Source: Deinandra increscens subsp. villosa (lineage: Eukaryota; Streptophyta; Magnoliopsida; Asterales; Asteraceae). Taken from it: DNA of 64,000 nt. The notes below the pieces were generated by a model, which was not told where the DNA came from, did no database searches, and saw only the letters and a list, made by a program, of their open reading frames with translations. The stretch spans positions 19,235,867-19,299,866 of the forward strand of contig JBCNJP010000008.1 in assembly GCA_039602395.1 (NCBI GenBank), read 5' to 3'. This document shows positions 1 to 9,321 of the stretch, piece after piece; the stretch's first letter is position 1, and every line of letters begins with the position of its first letter. A program made the position numbers and the translations under genes.

Positions 1-194
1 ACTAGTAAATTACAAGACAAACAACCTATTTATAAGCTGCCAAAACACAGCCTCCGAACCTGGTGTTCGGCCAGAGTTCGGAGCCACCGAACCTTGGGTT
101 CGGCCAAGGTTCGGCCAACAGAAAAACTAGGTCAAAACATTTGTCTTCAAAACTCTATCTGATCCAGCCCGTTGCCACATATCATGTATCAACA
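1..194 (-). repeat. 3' LTR of element A (5' part only)
   Basis: Read on the minus strand it starts TGTTGATACATG directly after a polypurine tract, as a 3' LTR should. It holds CCGAAC/GTTCGG words at 54-120 and a TATA box (TTATAAATAG) near 28-37. The rest is outside the window. It resembles the LTRs at 13721 and 54761 in layout but not closely in sequence. Confidence 0.8.
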
Positions 195-208
195 AACTCC
201 CCCTTGGC
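195..208 (-). other. Polypurine tract of element A
   Basis: Minus-strand GCCAAGGGGGAGTT abuts the LTR start. This is the expected site of plus-strand DNA priming in LTR retrotransposons. Confidence 0.75.
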
Positions 209-228
209 AACAGCTGGACCGTTTGTCA

Positions 229-3200
229 TCAGCCTTGAACATCAGCAGCAGCCTCATCTCTTTTCCGAATCAGTTCATGATTATTTCCTGCATAAATGTT
301 GAAGGCAAAACAGATCCTTATCACCCTCTGGAACTTCAAAGCCTGTTCCATGAAATCAGGATGATACAGAATCGGATTGTCGTACAGCACTTCAATATCA
401 GCCTTGGACAGATTAATCAGCCACATCGGATCATATATCCGAACAACTCTGTTCTCATTCTCCAGCACAATCACAGCTTCGCCAGTTCTCTCATCATAAT
501 ACCACCAACGTAGATCTTTGATAAAATCAAGTTCCATTGGCATGAGAGGAATCTTCTTCATCACAACTGGTTTCTTCTTGAACACCAAGATAATCAGCTT
601 CTTACCAGTTCTTTCATGGATTCTTGAGCGAGACCGACGCCTTTTGGGTTTCTGAGGTTTCAAAAACTGAAAACCTTCTCTGCATTCTCTTTCCACTAAC
701 TTCTTGAAATGAAAACCCAAATCATCATTCTCATAGTTACAGAATGGCTTCCTAGGCAACTCTCGAATATCCCACACTGGAAGACTACTGAAATCTCTGG
801 CACACTTGAAATACTGAATTCCATTCTGGCGTTTAATTCCATAACATCTTAACCTTGAAGAATACATCCAACTAAAAATATCACCCGAGACTTGACCTTT
901 GAATTTGAAGTCTGGTCTTTGAATAATTGGCTTTGCAGGAGGAACATAGTTGGCATGGAACTTCTTCATGTATTCATCCATAACCCAACGTTGCTTCTGT
1001 TCTTTAGACTCCTTAACCGTTGGATCTTCAGGCTTTTCTGATTCTGTCTTTTTCAATCTTTCTTCAGCTTCAGTAACCTTATCTCTAGGAAATACCTCAA
1101 AATCATCACCAGACTGATTGTTGTTGACATTTGAATACATTTCAGGGTATTCTTCTTCAGTAATGTCTTCAACTTCAATTTCTTCTTCAAAGATCCCTTC
1201 AATGTCTTCATCAGACTCTGGATCAGATGATTCATACTTCTTAGGTTCAGCCTCAGAAACTTTTCTTAACTCTTCATCATTCAAATCGAATACCACTTGA
1301 AGCTGTTCAGCTGTTAACTCACCAGCAATCTCTCCATCTTCTAAATTCTCAATGATATGCTGAAATTCACTCAGACTAGTACCAGCTTGATTGGATGGAA
1401 TTGACGAAATCGGCATCGCTTCTCTAGAATCTTTCTCCCCCTGGGATGTAGAAGTCCCAGCACCCGAACTAACATTACCAGTTGGGCCTGATCCTCCACC
1501 AACATTCCCTTGATCATCTTGATCAGGATCATCATTCAAAAAATCCATAAAATCTTCACGACACCCAGATCCATCACCAATCTCCCCCTGAGCTTTAAAT
1601 TTCTCTAGTAAGAACTTTATTTGCTCACTCATGGTGGTAATCATGGCATTCTGAGTTTCACTTGCTAAACTCAAACGGTGAATTTGTTGATCTTTAATCA
1701 AATCTTGGGCCTTCAATTCTTCATTACTGGCCTGTAGCTCACCAACTCTAGCCTTTAAGCTATCAATTTGTTGTTGTTGATCATTAAGAGCACTCTGAAG
1801 AATACTGGCTTGAGAGAATGACACTGAGCCTTGCTCAAAGCTGAAATTAATATCCGGAGATGCATTTGTGGCAGTAGCTGTAGAGAACACTGGAGTTGTG
1901 GGTGTAGAACCCATAGACTGATGTACAAACTGCGCACCAGCACTTGCTGAAGGTGCTGTGCTAACAGTTGTTGATCTAGTAGCATTCATCAATTCTTGCA
2001 AGAAAGCAGACTGAACATCAGACACTGAAGTCTGAACAGTCGTTGTAACTTCCGGCAAAGAAACTGTAGAAATTTCAGAAGAAGAAGATACACCTGAACG
2101 AGGTTGCAGAATGTACTTCTGAGACTTCCTCTTTTTGCTTTTACCTCCAGCTGAAATTGACTTCATTCTTCTTTTGGAACCAGCAACTGGTTGCTTTCCT
2201 TTGCCACGTACAAGATCAGCAGAAGGATCATACTCTTTATCAGATTCAGATGAGGCTACTGTAGCATATACCCGACCCTGATATCGGTCGTTGCTCTTGT
2301 TCACACTGAGACGATATGCTAGATGAGCATCACTTCCCTTCTTCAATTTCACATATTTAGAATTGATCAAGACACGTACAAACGGATAGTTTGTGTCAGA
2401 AATGTCTTCAGAATCAGCCCCAACATTCAGAAAATCATCATCTTCAGAGTCATCAGATTCATCAACTAAGGTATTCACCGCCGATGTCTCAGTCACACTG
2501 ACAGTTACAGGAACTTCTTGAGTTGTGACCACCGGTTCAGAAGCAACTGGCTGAGACACAGTCGGTTGAGAGACAGCAGGTTGAGATACAGCAGGTTCTG
2601 AGACGACTGGAACTTGTCTCTTTGGCCTTTTCACTCTGCCTTGTTGTGGATTTTGGTTTCGTTCCACAATCCAACTATAATCTAACTCTTCTGAATCACT
2701 GTCTTGGCCATGACGAGGAGCACCCTGTGCTGGTGCAACATAATCAGGATTTGCCAAATGACCAATCAGGCGTTTAAATTTCGGCTTCAATTCAGGTGCC
2801 ATCTTCTGATAAGACGCCAAAGCACCCACACTTGCTTCAGTCATGTGTTTCAAGATCATCTTCTGGTTCTCATTCTTCACCAAATTCGGATACAAATCAT
2901 TCAAGATCATTTGAAGAAACCTTGGATAAATGGCTGCCTTTTTCTGCCTCTGAGTAAGATTATCTCTCATGTAATGAAAGATCATCCCAGAAATGTTGTA
3001 AGGACGATTCAGCACCAAGGCATTCAGCAAAGAGATGGTTATCTGAGGAACTTCATCAAATCCAGAAATCCTGTGTCCCAGACACACCAGCAGCACATGC
3101 ACCAAATATTTGTAAGGCACACTCAATGATGATTTGTAAACCCATTCTTTACTTGGATCATCTGAATACCAAATCCGCTTCAGAAACGCAACATTATCTT

Positions 3201-3525
3201 CATGCGGGAATGTTAACGGTGCATTGATTGTATCAGACTCCAATTTTAAAACCCTTCTAATGTCAGCTTCAGTAAATTCTACAGTCTGAGCTTGAACTGT
3301 TGCTGAAATTTTGATTGGATCGTCAGTAATCGTTCGTGCAGTGCTCCAGAACTCCAAGATAATATCCCGATACACGTCACACGATGTTGTAATGGCATAA
3401 TGAATTCTTGAACGTCTAAGAAAATCAAAGATTCCATTGCCTCCAAATTGATCAAGCTTTGATATACCAACACCAAGATGTGCACACACGTTGTGTTTAT
3501 CACCAACTTTCAAATTCACAGCCAT
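229..3525 (-). CDS. Accessory ORF downstream of pol, function unknown
   Basis: About 1098 aa, uninterrupted. The frame is open from 3555, but I prefer the ATG at 3525 (MAVNLKVGD) because TTTTCAG, an acceptor-like site, lies just before it. Residues about 1-240 form a conserved globular region (FDFLRRSRIHYAIT near the start, YPRFLQMILNDLYPNLVK near the end) shared with remnants at 27536 and 55876. Then come VSQP repeats (about 320), a lysine/arginine-rich NLS-like stretch (about 460), a coiled coil (about 590-660), acidic runs (about 790), and a basic C-terminal domain with RRRSRSR and WWYYDERTG. I see no signal peptide or membrane segment, so it does not look like an envelope protein. Similar Asteraceae ORFs have, as I recall, been auto-annotated as longin-like; I see no support for that. 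A gag-like or chromatin role is possible but unproven. Confidence 0.75.
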   Translation of the reverse strand: MAVNLKVGDKHNVCAHLGVGISKLDQFGGNGIFDFLRRSRIHYAITTSCDVYRDIILEFWSTARTITDDPIKISATVQAQTVEFTEADIRRVLKLESDTINAPLTFPHEDNVAFLKRIWYSDDPSKEWVYKSSLSVPYKYLVHVLLVCLGHRISGFDEVPQITISLLNALVLNRPYNISGMIFHYMRDNLTQRQKKAAIYPRFLQMILNDLYPNLVKNENQKMILKHMTEASVGALASYQKMAPELKPKFKRLIGHLANPDYVAPAQGAPRHGQDSDSEELDYSWIVERNQNPQQGRVKRPKRQVPVVSEPAVSQPAVSQPTVSQPVASEPVVTTQEVPVTVSVTETSAVNTLVDESDDSEDDDFLNVGADSEDISDTNYPFVRVLINSKYVKLKKGSDAHLAYRLSVNKSNDRYQGRVYATVASSESDKEYDPSADLVRGKGKQPVAGSKRRMKSISAGGKSKKRKSQKYILQPRSGVSSSSEISTVSLPEVTTTVQTSVSDVQSAFLQELMNATRSTTVSTAPSASAGAQFVHQSMGSTPTTPVFSTATATNASPDINFSFEQGSVSFSQASILQSALNDQQQQIDSLKARVGELQASNEELKAQDLIKDQQIHRLSLASETQNAMITTMSEQIKFLLEKFKAQGEIGDGSGCREDFMDFLNDDPDQDDQGNVGGGSGPTGNVSSGAGTSTSQGEKDSREAMPISSIPSNQAGTSLSEFQHIIENLEDGEIAGELTAEQLQVVFDLNDEELRKVSEAEPKKYESSDPESDEDIEGIFEEEIEVEDITEEEYPEMYSNVNNNQSGDDFEVFPRDKVTEAEERLKKTESEKPEDPTVKESKEQKQRWVMDEYMKKFHANYVPPAKPIIQRPDFKFKGQVSGDIFSWMYSSRLRCYGIKRQNGIQYFKCARDFSSLPVWDIRELPRKPFCNYENDDLGFHFKKLVERECREGFQFLKPQKPKRRRSRSRIHERTGKKLIILVFKKKPVVMKKIPLMPMELDFIKDLRWWYYDERTGEAVIVLENENRVVRIYDPMWLINLSKADIEVLYDNPILYHPDFMEQALKFQRVIRICFAFNIYAGNNHELIRKRDEAAADVQG

Positions 3526-3527
3526 AT

Positions 3528-3974
3528 CTGAAAACACATAACATGAAATGTTCATTAAATGTCATATTATTAACAGATATACTCACCAAATTCGTCAAAT
3601 CATTATCATTTGCATAAAACAACAACTTTTTGACACAAAAATTTCATTTGGCCGAACTCTGTCCGAGCCTGCTCCGAACCACTAGTTCGGAGCCTCCGAA
3701 CTCCAGGTTCGGAGCTCGAACATCTCCGACAAATTTTGAATTTGGGAATCAACTATTCCGGCCAAATCAAGCCAAACAAACAAGCACCCATGGTTGGTTT
3801 ATAGCGACAAACACAAAGAAGCCAAGTTTTTCTATTTAAACACCTGTTTTAAGTGGTTAATTTCAGATCTGAGTTACGATTAACAGTCGGAATGATTTTA
3901 AACAAAAATTGCAGAAATTAGTGATTAAAAACCAAAAGAAATTACACCCCAACACTCGGAAACACGTATTCTAC
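3528..3974 (-). other. Candidate intron before the accessory ORF
   Basis: On the minus strand the stretch begins GTAGAATACG after AAG and ends TGTTTTCAG three bases before the accessory ATG. It is AT-rich with a pyrimidine-rich 3' end, so GT-AG splicing is plausible. It includes a small CCGAAC cluster (3651-3725). No transcript evidence is available. Confidence 0.4.
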
Positions 3975-4024
3975 CTTAAACTGATCTCAAATCGCTCAAA
4001 CAAACACGATTTCGAAAATTGAAA

Positions 4025-4310
4025 ATTTTGGCAGCCGTTCGGTACACGTTCGGAGTAAACAAGAATTTGTGACCTCCGAACCTCAGAATCGGAGCATTTA
4101 TAGCACCCGACGTTCGGACCCTCCGAACTCTCTCCGAACCTCTCATTCGGACCAGAGGTCTCTCCGAACTTCCTCCGAACATATCGTTCGGACCCCCGAT
4201 ATCTCACCGAGCTCTGTCCGAACTCCTACCTCGGACCCCCCCCCGAACTTCAACCTTCGGACCTCCGAACGCCACGTTCGGACCTCCGAACTTCAAGTTA
4301 GGTCATTTTC
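4025..4310 (-). repeat. CCGAAC/GTTCGG word array in the spacer of element A
   Basis: Roughly two dozen CCGAA or TTCGG words in both orientations with short variable spacers. The same word fills the LTRs (13922-14035, 15815-15930, 54830-54900) and the gag leader (13185-13505). A TATA box lies inside it at 4094-4104. It resembles an LTR promoter region placed inside the element. Confidence 0.8.
4094..4104 (-). promoter_or_regulatory. Candidate internal TATA box for the accessory ORF
   Basis: Minus-strand GCTATAAATGC with word-array sequence upstream, as in the LTRs of this family (TATAAATAG after the CCGAAC array). Transcription from about 4070 would give a short leader exon, the candidate intron 3974-3528, then the ORF. 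Confidence 0.4.
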
Positions 4311-4499
4311 AACACTTTTCAAAATTAAACCTTAATGTTGATGAATCTTCAAATTGAACTCCAAAGTTTTAAAGTTTTAACAACTTGTCACAACCTTGTT
4401 CAATTTTATGATGAAATTTCTGGAATTAAATCCAATTGGTTGTTTCCGGCATACTTGATAATCTTTCACCAACGGTTGATCGAAAATAAAACAGAAATA

Positions 4500-4800
4500 A
4501 AATCTTTTTGATTTTTATAAACTTTCAAGCACACCTAAAAATTTTTTTGAATTTTTCTAAGATTATACTAAAACACACCTAAAATCTTTTTGAATTTTTC
4601 TAAGATTATACTAAAACACACCTAAAATCTTTTTGAATTTTTCTGATATTCAAAGAAACAAAACAAACAGAACTAAAATGAAATAACTAAGACTTGATAT
4701 AACTTAAATATTTTTGTGAGAAAGATCCAGACGCGAGATCATATCGGTCAAATATGTATCAGACACACTTCAATTTCATCTATAATCAGCATGCAAGTCA
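4500..4800 (-). other. Conserved non-coding block, distal part (element A)
   Basis: Minus-strand AAAAAGATTTTAGGTGTGTTTT-type repeats (about three copies, 4520-4640) preceded in sense by a GATATGATCTCGCGTC / TTTCTCACAAAA stretch. Both recur in the same order in element E (40860-41010) and element C (54310-54450), where they also follow the hairpin modules. No ORF. Confidence 0.65.
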
Positions 4801-5027
4801 AGTTGGCAGCAAATACAACTTTTCAGTTTATTTCAGCTTGGGTAGATCAATTTTTATAGCTTTCTGATATGTTAAGATGAATTAAGCAAGCATTGATAAT
4901 ATGACAACCCACGCAATCAGAAATATCGGTAATCTGGCTTATTCTTACTATTTTTGTATTTTTCACAGAATTTAATCTTCCCAGAGATTTATCGTTCATG
5001 GTGTTTCATGCAAAAATAACGCAGAAC

Positions 5028-5087
5028 CCTAAACAAACAACAATCAGGTCGGCTGGTAGGCACGCAGAGAAAGTCCGATTGTTTAGG
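5028..5087 (-). other. Structured RNA module 3 (element A)
   Basis: Sense strand: CCTAAACA at one end pairs with TGTTTAGG at the other; inside are TCGG / CCGA and the shared core CTCTGCG ... GACCTGATTG. The inner loop here is not GNRA. It is followed in sense by TTCTGCGTTATTTT. Confidence 0.6.
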
Positions 5088-5118
5088 AAAATAAGAAATG
5101 AAAAATAAAGCAGAAATT

Positions 5119-5182
5119 GTATAACCCAACAACAATCAGGTCGGTGCTTCCGCACACGCAGAGAAAGTCCGATGAGTTATAC
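5119..5182 (-). other. Structured RNA module 2 (element A)
   Basis: Sense strand: GTATAACTC pairs with GGGTTATAC (one T-G wobble). The inner hairpin is GTGC-GGAA-GCAC; elements E and C have GTAC-GGGA-GTAC, a compensated change with a GNRA loop kept. Followed by TTCTGCTTTATTTT. Confidence 0.65.
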
Positions 5183-5209
5183 GAAACACCAAAGAAAATA
5201 AAGCAGAAC

Positions 5210-5269
5210 GTCAAACGAACAACGATCAGGTCGATCTTTCGATACGCAGAGAAAGTCCGATCGTTTGAC
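5210..5269 (-). other. Structured RNA module 1 (element A)
   Basis: Sense strand: GTCAAACGA pairs perfectly with TCGTTTGAC, 60 nt end to end. The inner hairpin is ATC-GAAA-GAT; element C has GTC-GAAA-GAC. Core CTCTGCG ... GACCTGATCG. Followed by TTCTGCTTTATTTT. Confidence 0.65.
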
Positions 5270-5571
5270 AAAATAAAGAAAATCAAACAAGTTTAAATCT
5301 TTGCAAAATGAAAACATGCGTACACCAGAACATCTCTTATTCTGTTTTTGCCTTTTTCATTTTTTTAATGCCAAGATCACACAATACTCATCATGATGTG
5401 TCTCACAATTAATCAAGCAATTTCTTTATGTTTATATCATACTAGCATATATCAGATTTACCCTAACACATTCAACTAACCAAACAAGCACCGACAGCCT
5501 TTAATTTTACTTTATCCGTGGTTGATAACACATGCCGATGTATTATCATTTCTCACTTGGTCGGATCAATT

Positions 5572-5802
5572 TCTCAATTTTCATTTTTCCATTTTTTTAA
5601 TACTTTTTGTATTTTTCATCATCATTTTTTTATCTTTTCTGATTTTCTCTCAATTTTCATTTTTCCATTTTTTTTAATACTTTTTGTATTTTTCATCATC
5701 ATTTTTTTATCTTTTCTGATTTTCTCTCAATTTTCATTTTTCCATTTTTTTAATACTTTTTGTATTTTTCATCATCATTTTTTTATCTTTTCTGATTTTC
5801 TC
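5572..5802 (-). repeat. Three tandem copies of a 76-77 bp T-rich unit
   Basis: On the plus strand TCTCAATTTTCATTTTTCC recurs at 5572, 5648 and 5725, each followed by TACTTTTTGTATTTTTCATC. In sense it is A-rich and directly follows a GGGGGAGAAAA tract. Elements E and C have a single A-rich unit here. Confidence 0.85.
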
Positions 5803-5810
5803 CCCCTAAA
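5801..5810 (-). other. Internal polypurine tract (element A)
   Basis: Minus-strand TTTAGGGGGA followed by GAAAATC, about 90 bp after the pol stop. The same tract stands at the start of the conserved block in E (40015) and C (53420). It could act as a second plus-strand primer site. Confidence 0.45.
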
Positions 5811-5900
5811 AAAACAAAGACGCTATTTTTGGATTTTTATAACAAGAAAAGAAACAAACAAAGGACAAATAACAAAGAAAAATGATCAACCGAAAGTTAC

Positions 5901-8900
5901 TCAACTTGGTAACTTTTGAATGCCGTTGATCTGCAAAAGATAATGGAAGCGGGTTTTATCAAAAGCCTTTGTGAAAAGATCCGCTTTTTGAAAATCAGTG
6001 TGAATCTTTTGCAAATCAATCAAGTGTTTTTCAAAGCAATCGCGGATGAAATGATAACGGATTTCAATGTGTTTTGTTTTAGAGTGATGGACGGGGTTTT
6101 TGGTTATGCAAATCGCAGCCGAATTATCTATGTAAATTGGTGTAGTAAGAAACTTCAAACCGTAATCCCGCATCTGCTGTTGGATCCATAGAACCTGTGA
6201 GCAGCAACTAGCAGCCGCTATGTATTCAGCTTCAGCCGTGGATGTGGCAACAGAAGTCTGCTTCTTACACTGCCAAGATACTAATCGATCGCCGAGAAAC
6301 TGACATCCAGCCGTGGTAGACTTGAAATTAATCTTGCAACCACCATAGTCTGAATCAGTATACGCCGACAAATCGAACTTATCATCATGAGGATACCAGA
6401 TCCCAAGATCTGAATTACCCTTCAGATAAGCGAGAATTCGCAACACTGCATTCATATGCGAAACCCGAGGAGCCGCCTGATACCTGGAACACAAACAAAC
6501 AGCAAACATTATGTCAGGTCGACTCGCTGTCAAATACATCAATGAACCTATTATCGCCCTGTAACGCGTGACATCAACTTTTTCACCGTCTTCATCAGGA
6601 CATAGGCCATGTGACAACTGAATCGGAGTTCCCGGAACGCGAACATCTTCCACTTTGAATCGAGTCAGAACATCTTTCACATACTTTGTTTGATGTATGA
6701 AGATACCCTGAGCTGATTGTTGCACTTGTAGACCGAGGAAGAACGACATTTCACCCATAGAACTCATTTCAAACTTTGTTTGCATTAACTTCTCGAAATC
6801 TCTCGAAAGTTGTTCGTTTGAACATCCAAAAATAATGTCATCAACGTAGATCTGAACCAGTAGCAAATCCTCCCCCGTTTTTCGACAGAAAAGAGTAGGA
6901 TCAACCAACCCGCGCTTGAATCCGTTGTCAAGTAAATAAGAAGACAATGTCTCATACCAAGCTCGAGGAGCCTGATGGAGACCGTACAAAGCTTTGTCTA
7001 ACTTATAAACCTTCTCCGGATAATCAGGATCGAAAAATCCCGGAGGTTGTTTGACATACACCTCTTCCTTTACTTTTCCATACAAAAAAGCACTCTTGAC
7101 ATCCATCTGAAACACTTTAAACCCGCGATGTGCAGCAAACGCCAAAAATATTCTGATAGCTTCAATTCTGGAAACAGGTGCATACACTTCGTTAAAATCA
7201 ATTCCTTCCTCTTGCGAAAAACCTTGAACAACCAATCGTGCTTTATTTCGGACAATGATTCCGCGATCATCCCGTTTACATTTGTAAACCCACCGTGTCC
7301 CACACGGTTCCTTACTGCCTTCAGGTAAATCTTCTAGATGCCACACACCCAATTTTTTGAATTGTAATAGTTCTTCTTGCATGGCTTCAACCCACGAACC
7401 GTCTAACAATGCTTCATGAACATTTCCCGGCTCAGTTTGTGAGATAAAGCATGAATGAAATGCCTCGTCCTGAACTCCAGATTCCAAGATTGAAAGCAAA
7501 GCACTACTCTCAATTTGATGTCTTGTGCGAACTCCTTCATTTAAATCACCAATGATGTTATCTTGTGAATGAATGGTGTTTATCCGGAGTATTTGAGTAA
7601 CAGGAACTTCCACCGTTTCAGGCAAATCAGGAATCGGATCTTCCTCAACCACCACAGTATCAGTTTCATTAACAGCAACTTCATTAGAAGTAGATTCAAC
7701 TGGTGGATCAGGTTGCTGAACAGGAATTTCCACCTGATGTGACACGGCTTCGTGGAATTCACTTTCATCTTCAGAAGACATTTCATCAGCAGCAATAGTC
7801 GTATCATTTGATGTCTCAGTCAAATACTCATCAGCGACAGGCATTATTGGAGTTGGCAGAGTTTGAATGTTTAGAACCGGTGTATCATCTTGTAATTCAA
7901 TGAAAACTCTTGTAAGTTGTTCATCAGATACATCTGGTATTGATTTAAGATTTTCAAACAAAGTCTGATAATCAAATAACCAATCCGGTCCAACGCCTCT
8001 GGGTGGTAAAGTATATGATTGAAAATCAACATGTAGATATTCCCCCACTGTACCGTTCTGCTTATTAAAAACACGTTTCTTCTGATTTGAATAACCAACA
8101 AACAGTCCCTCAAAGACTTTGTCATCAAATTTCCCTGCAGCAGCCAATACAGTACGAGGACACCCAAACGGCTCCAAATAGTTGAGATTCGGCTTACGGT
8201 TCTTCAGAAGCTCATAACATGTTTTTCCAAGACGCTTCACAGTAAGCACCCGATTCAGCACATAACACGCTGTGTTGACAGCCTCTGGGCAGAATGGTAC
8301 ATGTAATTGAGCATCAGCCAACATAGTACGTGCTGTTTCGATAATGGTGCGATTCTTTCTTTCTGCCACGCCGTTCTGCTGAGGTGTGTATGGTGTGCTG
8401 AATTCATGCACAATTCCTTTTTCCATACAAAACGTCCTCACGGCAATATTCTTAAACTCCGTGCCATTGTCACTCCGAATTCTCCTCACCTTCAACTTAT
8501 ACAATGATTCAAGTGTCGTAATCAAGTTGAGAAGAATTCTAGACGTTTCATCCTTGGAGACCAGAAAATCAACCCACGAATATCTCGAATATTCATCCGT
8601 AACCACCAGACAATACCAAGTTCCTGAGATACTTTCACGATTTACAGGACCAAACAAATCCATATGTAGTAACTCCAACGGAACATCAATTGAGTGATAT
8701 TTCTTCAGTGGATGAGATTTTCTTTTCTGCTTACCCTTCTTGCAACTCACACACACATCGTTAAATACAAACTGCTGCTTTGGAACCCCTTCAACAAGAT
8801 CCCTCCGCACTAGTTCATTCATTTTTCTGTAGTGGATGTGCACCATGCGACGATGCCAAAGAACGGAATCTCTTTCGGACGCCTTAGACAGAAAACATTG

Positions 8901-9305
8901 ACCTGTGACTGTTGCTTTCGCTGCATTCATGTCTAACATGTACAAATTTGAGAACCTTGGTGCCCGCATAATCACAAACTCATCAGGAATCTTGAATTCA
9001 GGCTTCAGGATTAAGCATTCACTCCCTGTGAAAGCTGTTATAAACTGCTTGTCACAAATCTGGGAGACGCTCAGAAGATTATGCTCTAACTCTTGCACAT
9101 ACTCAACGTTGTCAAATGTGACAGCACCATTCGAAAGTTTACCAATACCGGTTACCTGACCTCCTTTGCTTCCAGCAAACGTTACTTTACCTCCATTGAA
9201 GGGTTTAACATCATGCAACAAAGAAATGTCTCCGGTCATGTGCCGAGATGCTCCGCTATCAACAACCCAGATGTTATTCATCAGTTGTCGCGAAGATCCC
9301 TGCAT
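5901..9305 (-). CDS. pol: Pol polyprotein (protease, integrase, RT, RNase H), element A
   Basis: 1134 aa, intact, in Ty1/copia order. Aspartic protease near residue 15 (VVDSGASRHMTG). Integrase HHCC zinc region around 150-195 (HRRMVHIHY ... CVSCKKGK) and DDE core (HMDLFGP, RSDNGTEFK, TPQQNGVAERKNR). Reverse transcriptase with QMDVKSAFLYG, ALYGLHQAPRAWY and the YVDDIIFG catalytic motif. RNase H with YTDSDYGG, STAEAEYIA and IDNSAA. gag ends 17 nt upstream in a different frame, and an in-frame TAA lies just before the ATG, so expression needs a separate start, a frameshift or splicing. The start reads TTTATGCAGGG, and CAG could be a splice acceptor. Pol would cut the polyprotein and copy and integrate element cDNA. 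Confidence 0.93.
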   Translation of the reverse strand: MQGSSRQLMNNIWVVDSGASRHMTGDISLLHDVKPFNGGKVTFAGSKGGQVTGIGKLSNGAVTFDNVEYVQELEHNLLSVSQICDKQFITAFTGSECLILKPEFKIPDEFVIMRAPRFSNLYMLDMNAAKATVTGQCFLSKASERDSVLWHRRMVHIHYRKMNELVRRDLVEGVPKQQFVFNDVCVSCKKGKQKRKSHPLKKYHSIDVPLELLHMDLFGPVNRESISGTWYCLVVTDEYSRYSWVDFLVSKDETSRILLNLITTLESLYKLKVRRIRSDNGTEFKNIAVRTFCMEKGIVHEFSTPYTPQQNGVAERKNRTIIETARTMLADAQLHVPFCPEAVNTACYVLNRVLTVKRLGKTCYELLKNRKPNLNYLEPFGCPRTVLAAAGKFDDKVFEGLFVGYSNQKKRVFNKQNGTVGEYLHVDFQSYTLPPRGVGPDWLFDYQTLFENLKSIPDVSDEQLTRVFIELQDDTPVLNIQTLPTPIMPVADEYLTETSNDTTIAADEMSSEDESEFHEAVSHQVEIPVQQPDPPVESTSNEVAVNETDTVVVEEDPIPDLPETVEVPVTQILRINTIHSQDNIIGDLNEGVRTRHQIESSALLSILESGVQDEAFHSCFISQTEPGNVHEALLDGSWVEAMQEELLQFKKLGVWHLEDLPEGSKEPCGTRWVYKCKRDDRGIIVRNKARLVVQGFSQEEGIDFNEVYAPVSRIEAIRIFLAFAAHRGFKVFQMDVKSAFLYGKVKEEVYVKQPPGFFDPDYPEKVYKLDKALYGLHQAPRAWYETLSSYLLDNGFKRGLVDPTLFCRKTGEDLLLVQIYVDDIIFGCSNEQLSRDFEKLMQTKFEMSSMGEMSFFLGLQVQQSAQGIFIHQTKYVKDVLTRFKVEDVRVPGTPIQLSHGLCPDEDGEKVDVTRYRAIIGSLMYLTASRPDIMFAVCLCSRYQAAPRVSHMNAVLRILAYLKGNSDLGIWYPHDDKFDLSAYTDSDYGGCKINFKSTTAGCQFLGDRLVSWQCKKQTSVATSTAEAEYIAAASCCSQVLWIQQQMRDYGLKFLTTPIYIDNSAAICITKNPVHHSKTKHIEIRYHFIRDCFEKHLIDLQKIHTDFQKADLFTKAFDKTRFHYLLQINGIQKLPS

Positions 9306-9321
9306 AAATTAAACAAAAAGA

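Noticed and set aside
229..3525. Envelope-like protein, as proposed for some Sireviruses
   Set aside because: No signal peptide or hydrophobic membrane segment is visible in the long ORF.
5028..5269. Hammerhead ribozyme, because of CTGAT and GAAA in the modules
   Set aside because: The conserved CTGANGA box is absent (CTGATTG) and GAAA is a hairpin loop that becomes GGGA or GGAA in other modules, so hammerhead geometry is not met.
5028..5269. CRISPR-like repeat array
   Set aside because: Only three units, the 'repeats' differ, the ends pair with each other, no cas genes, and the context is a plant retrotransposon.
5518..5919. 133-aa hydrophobic ORF, possible membrane protein
   Set aside because: It is the translation of the T-rich 76-bp tandem repeat.
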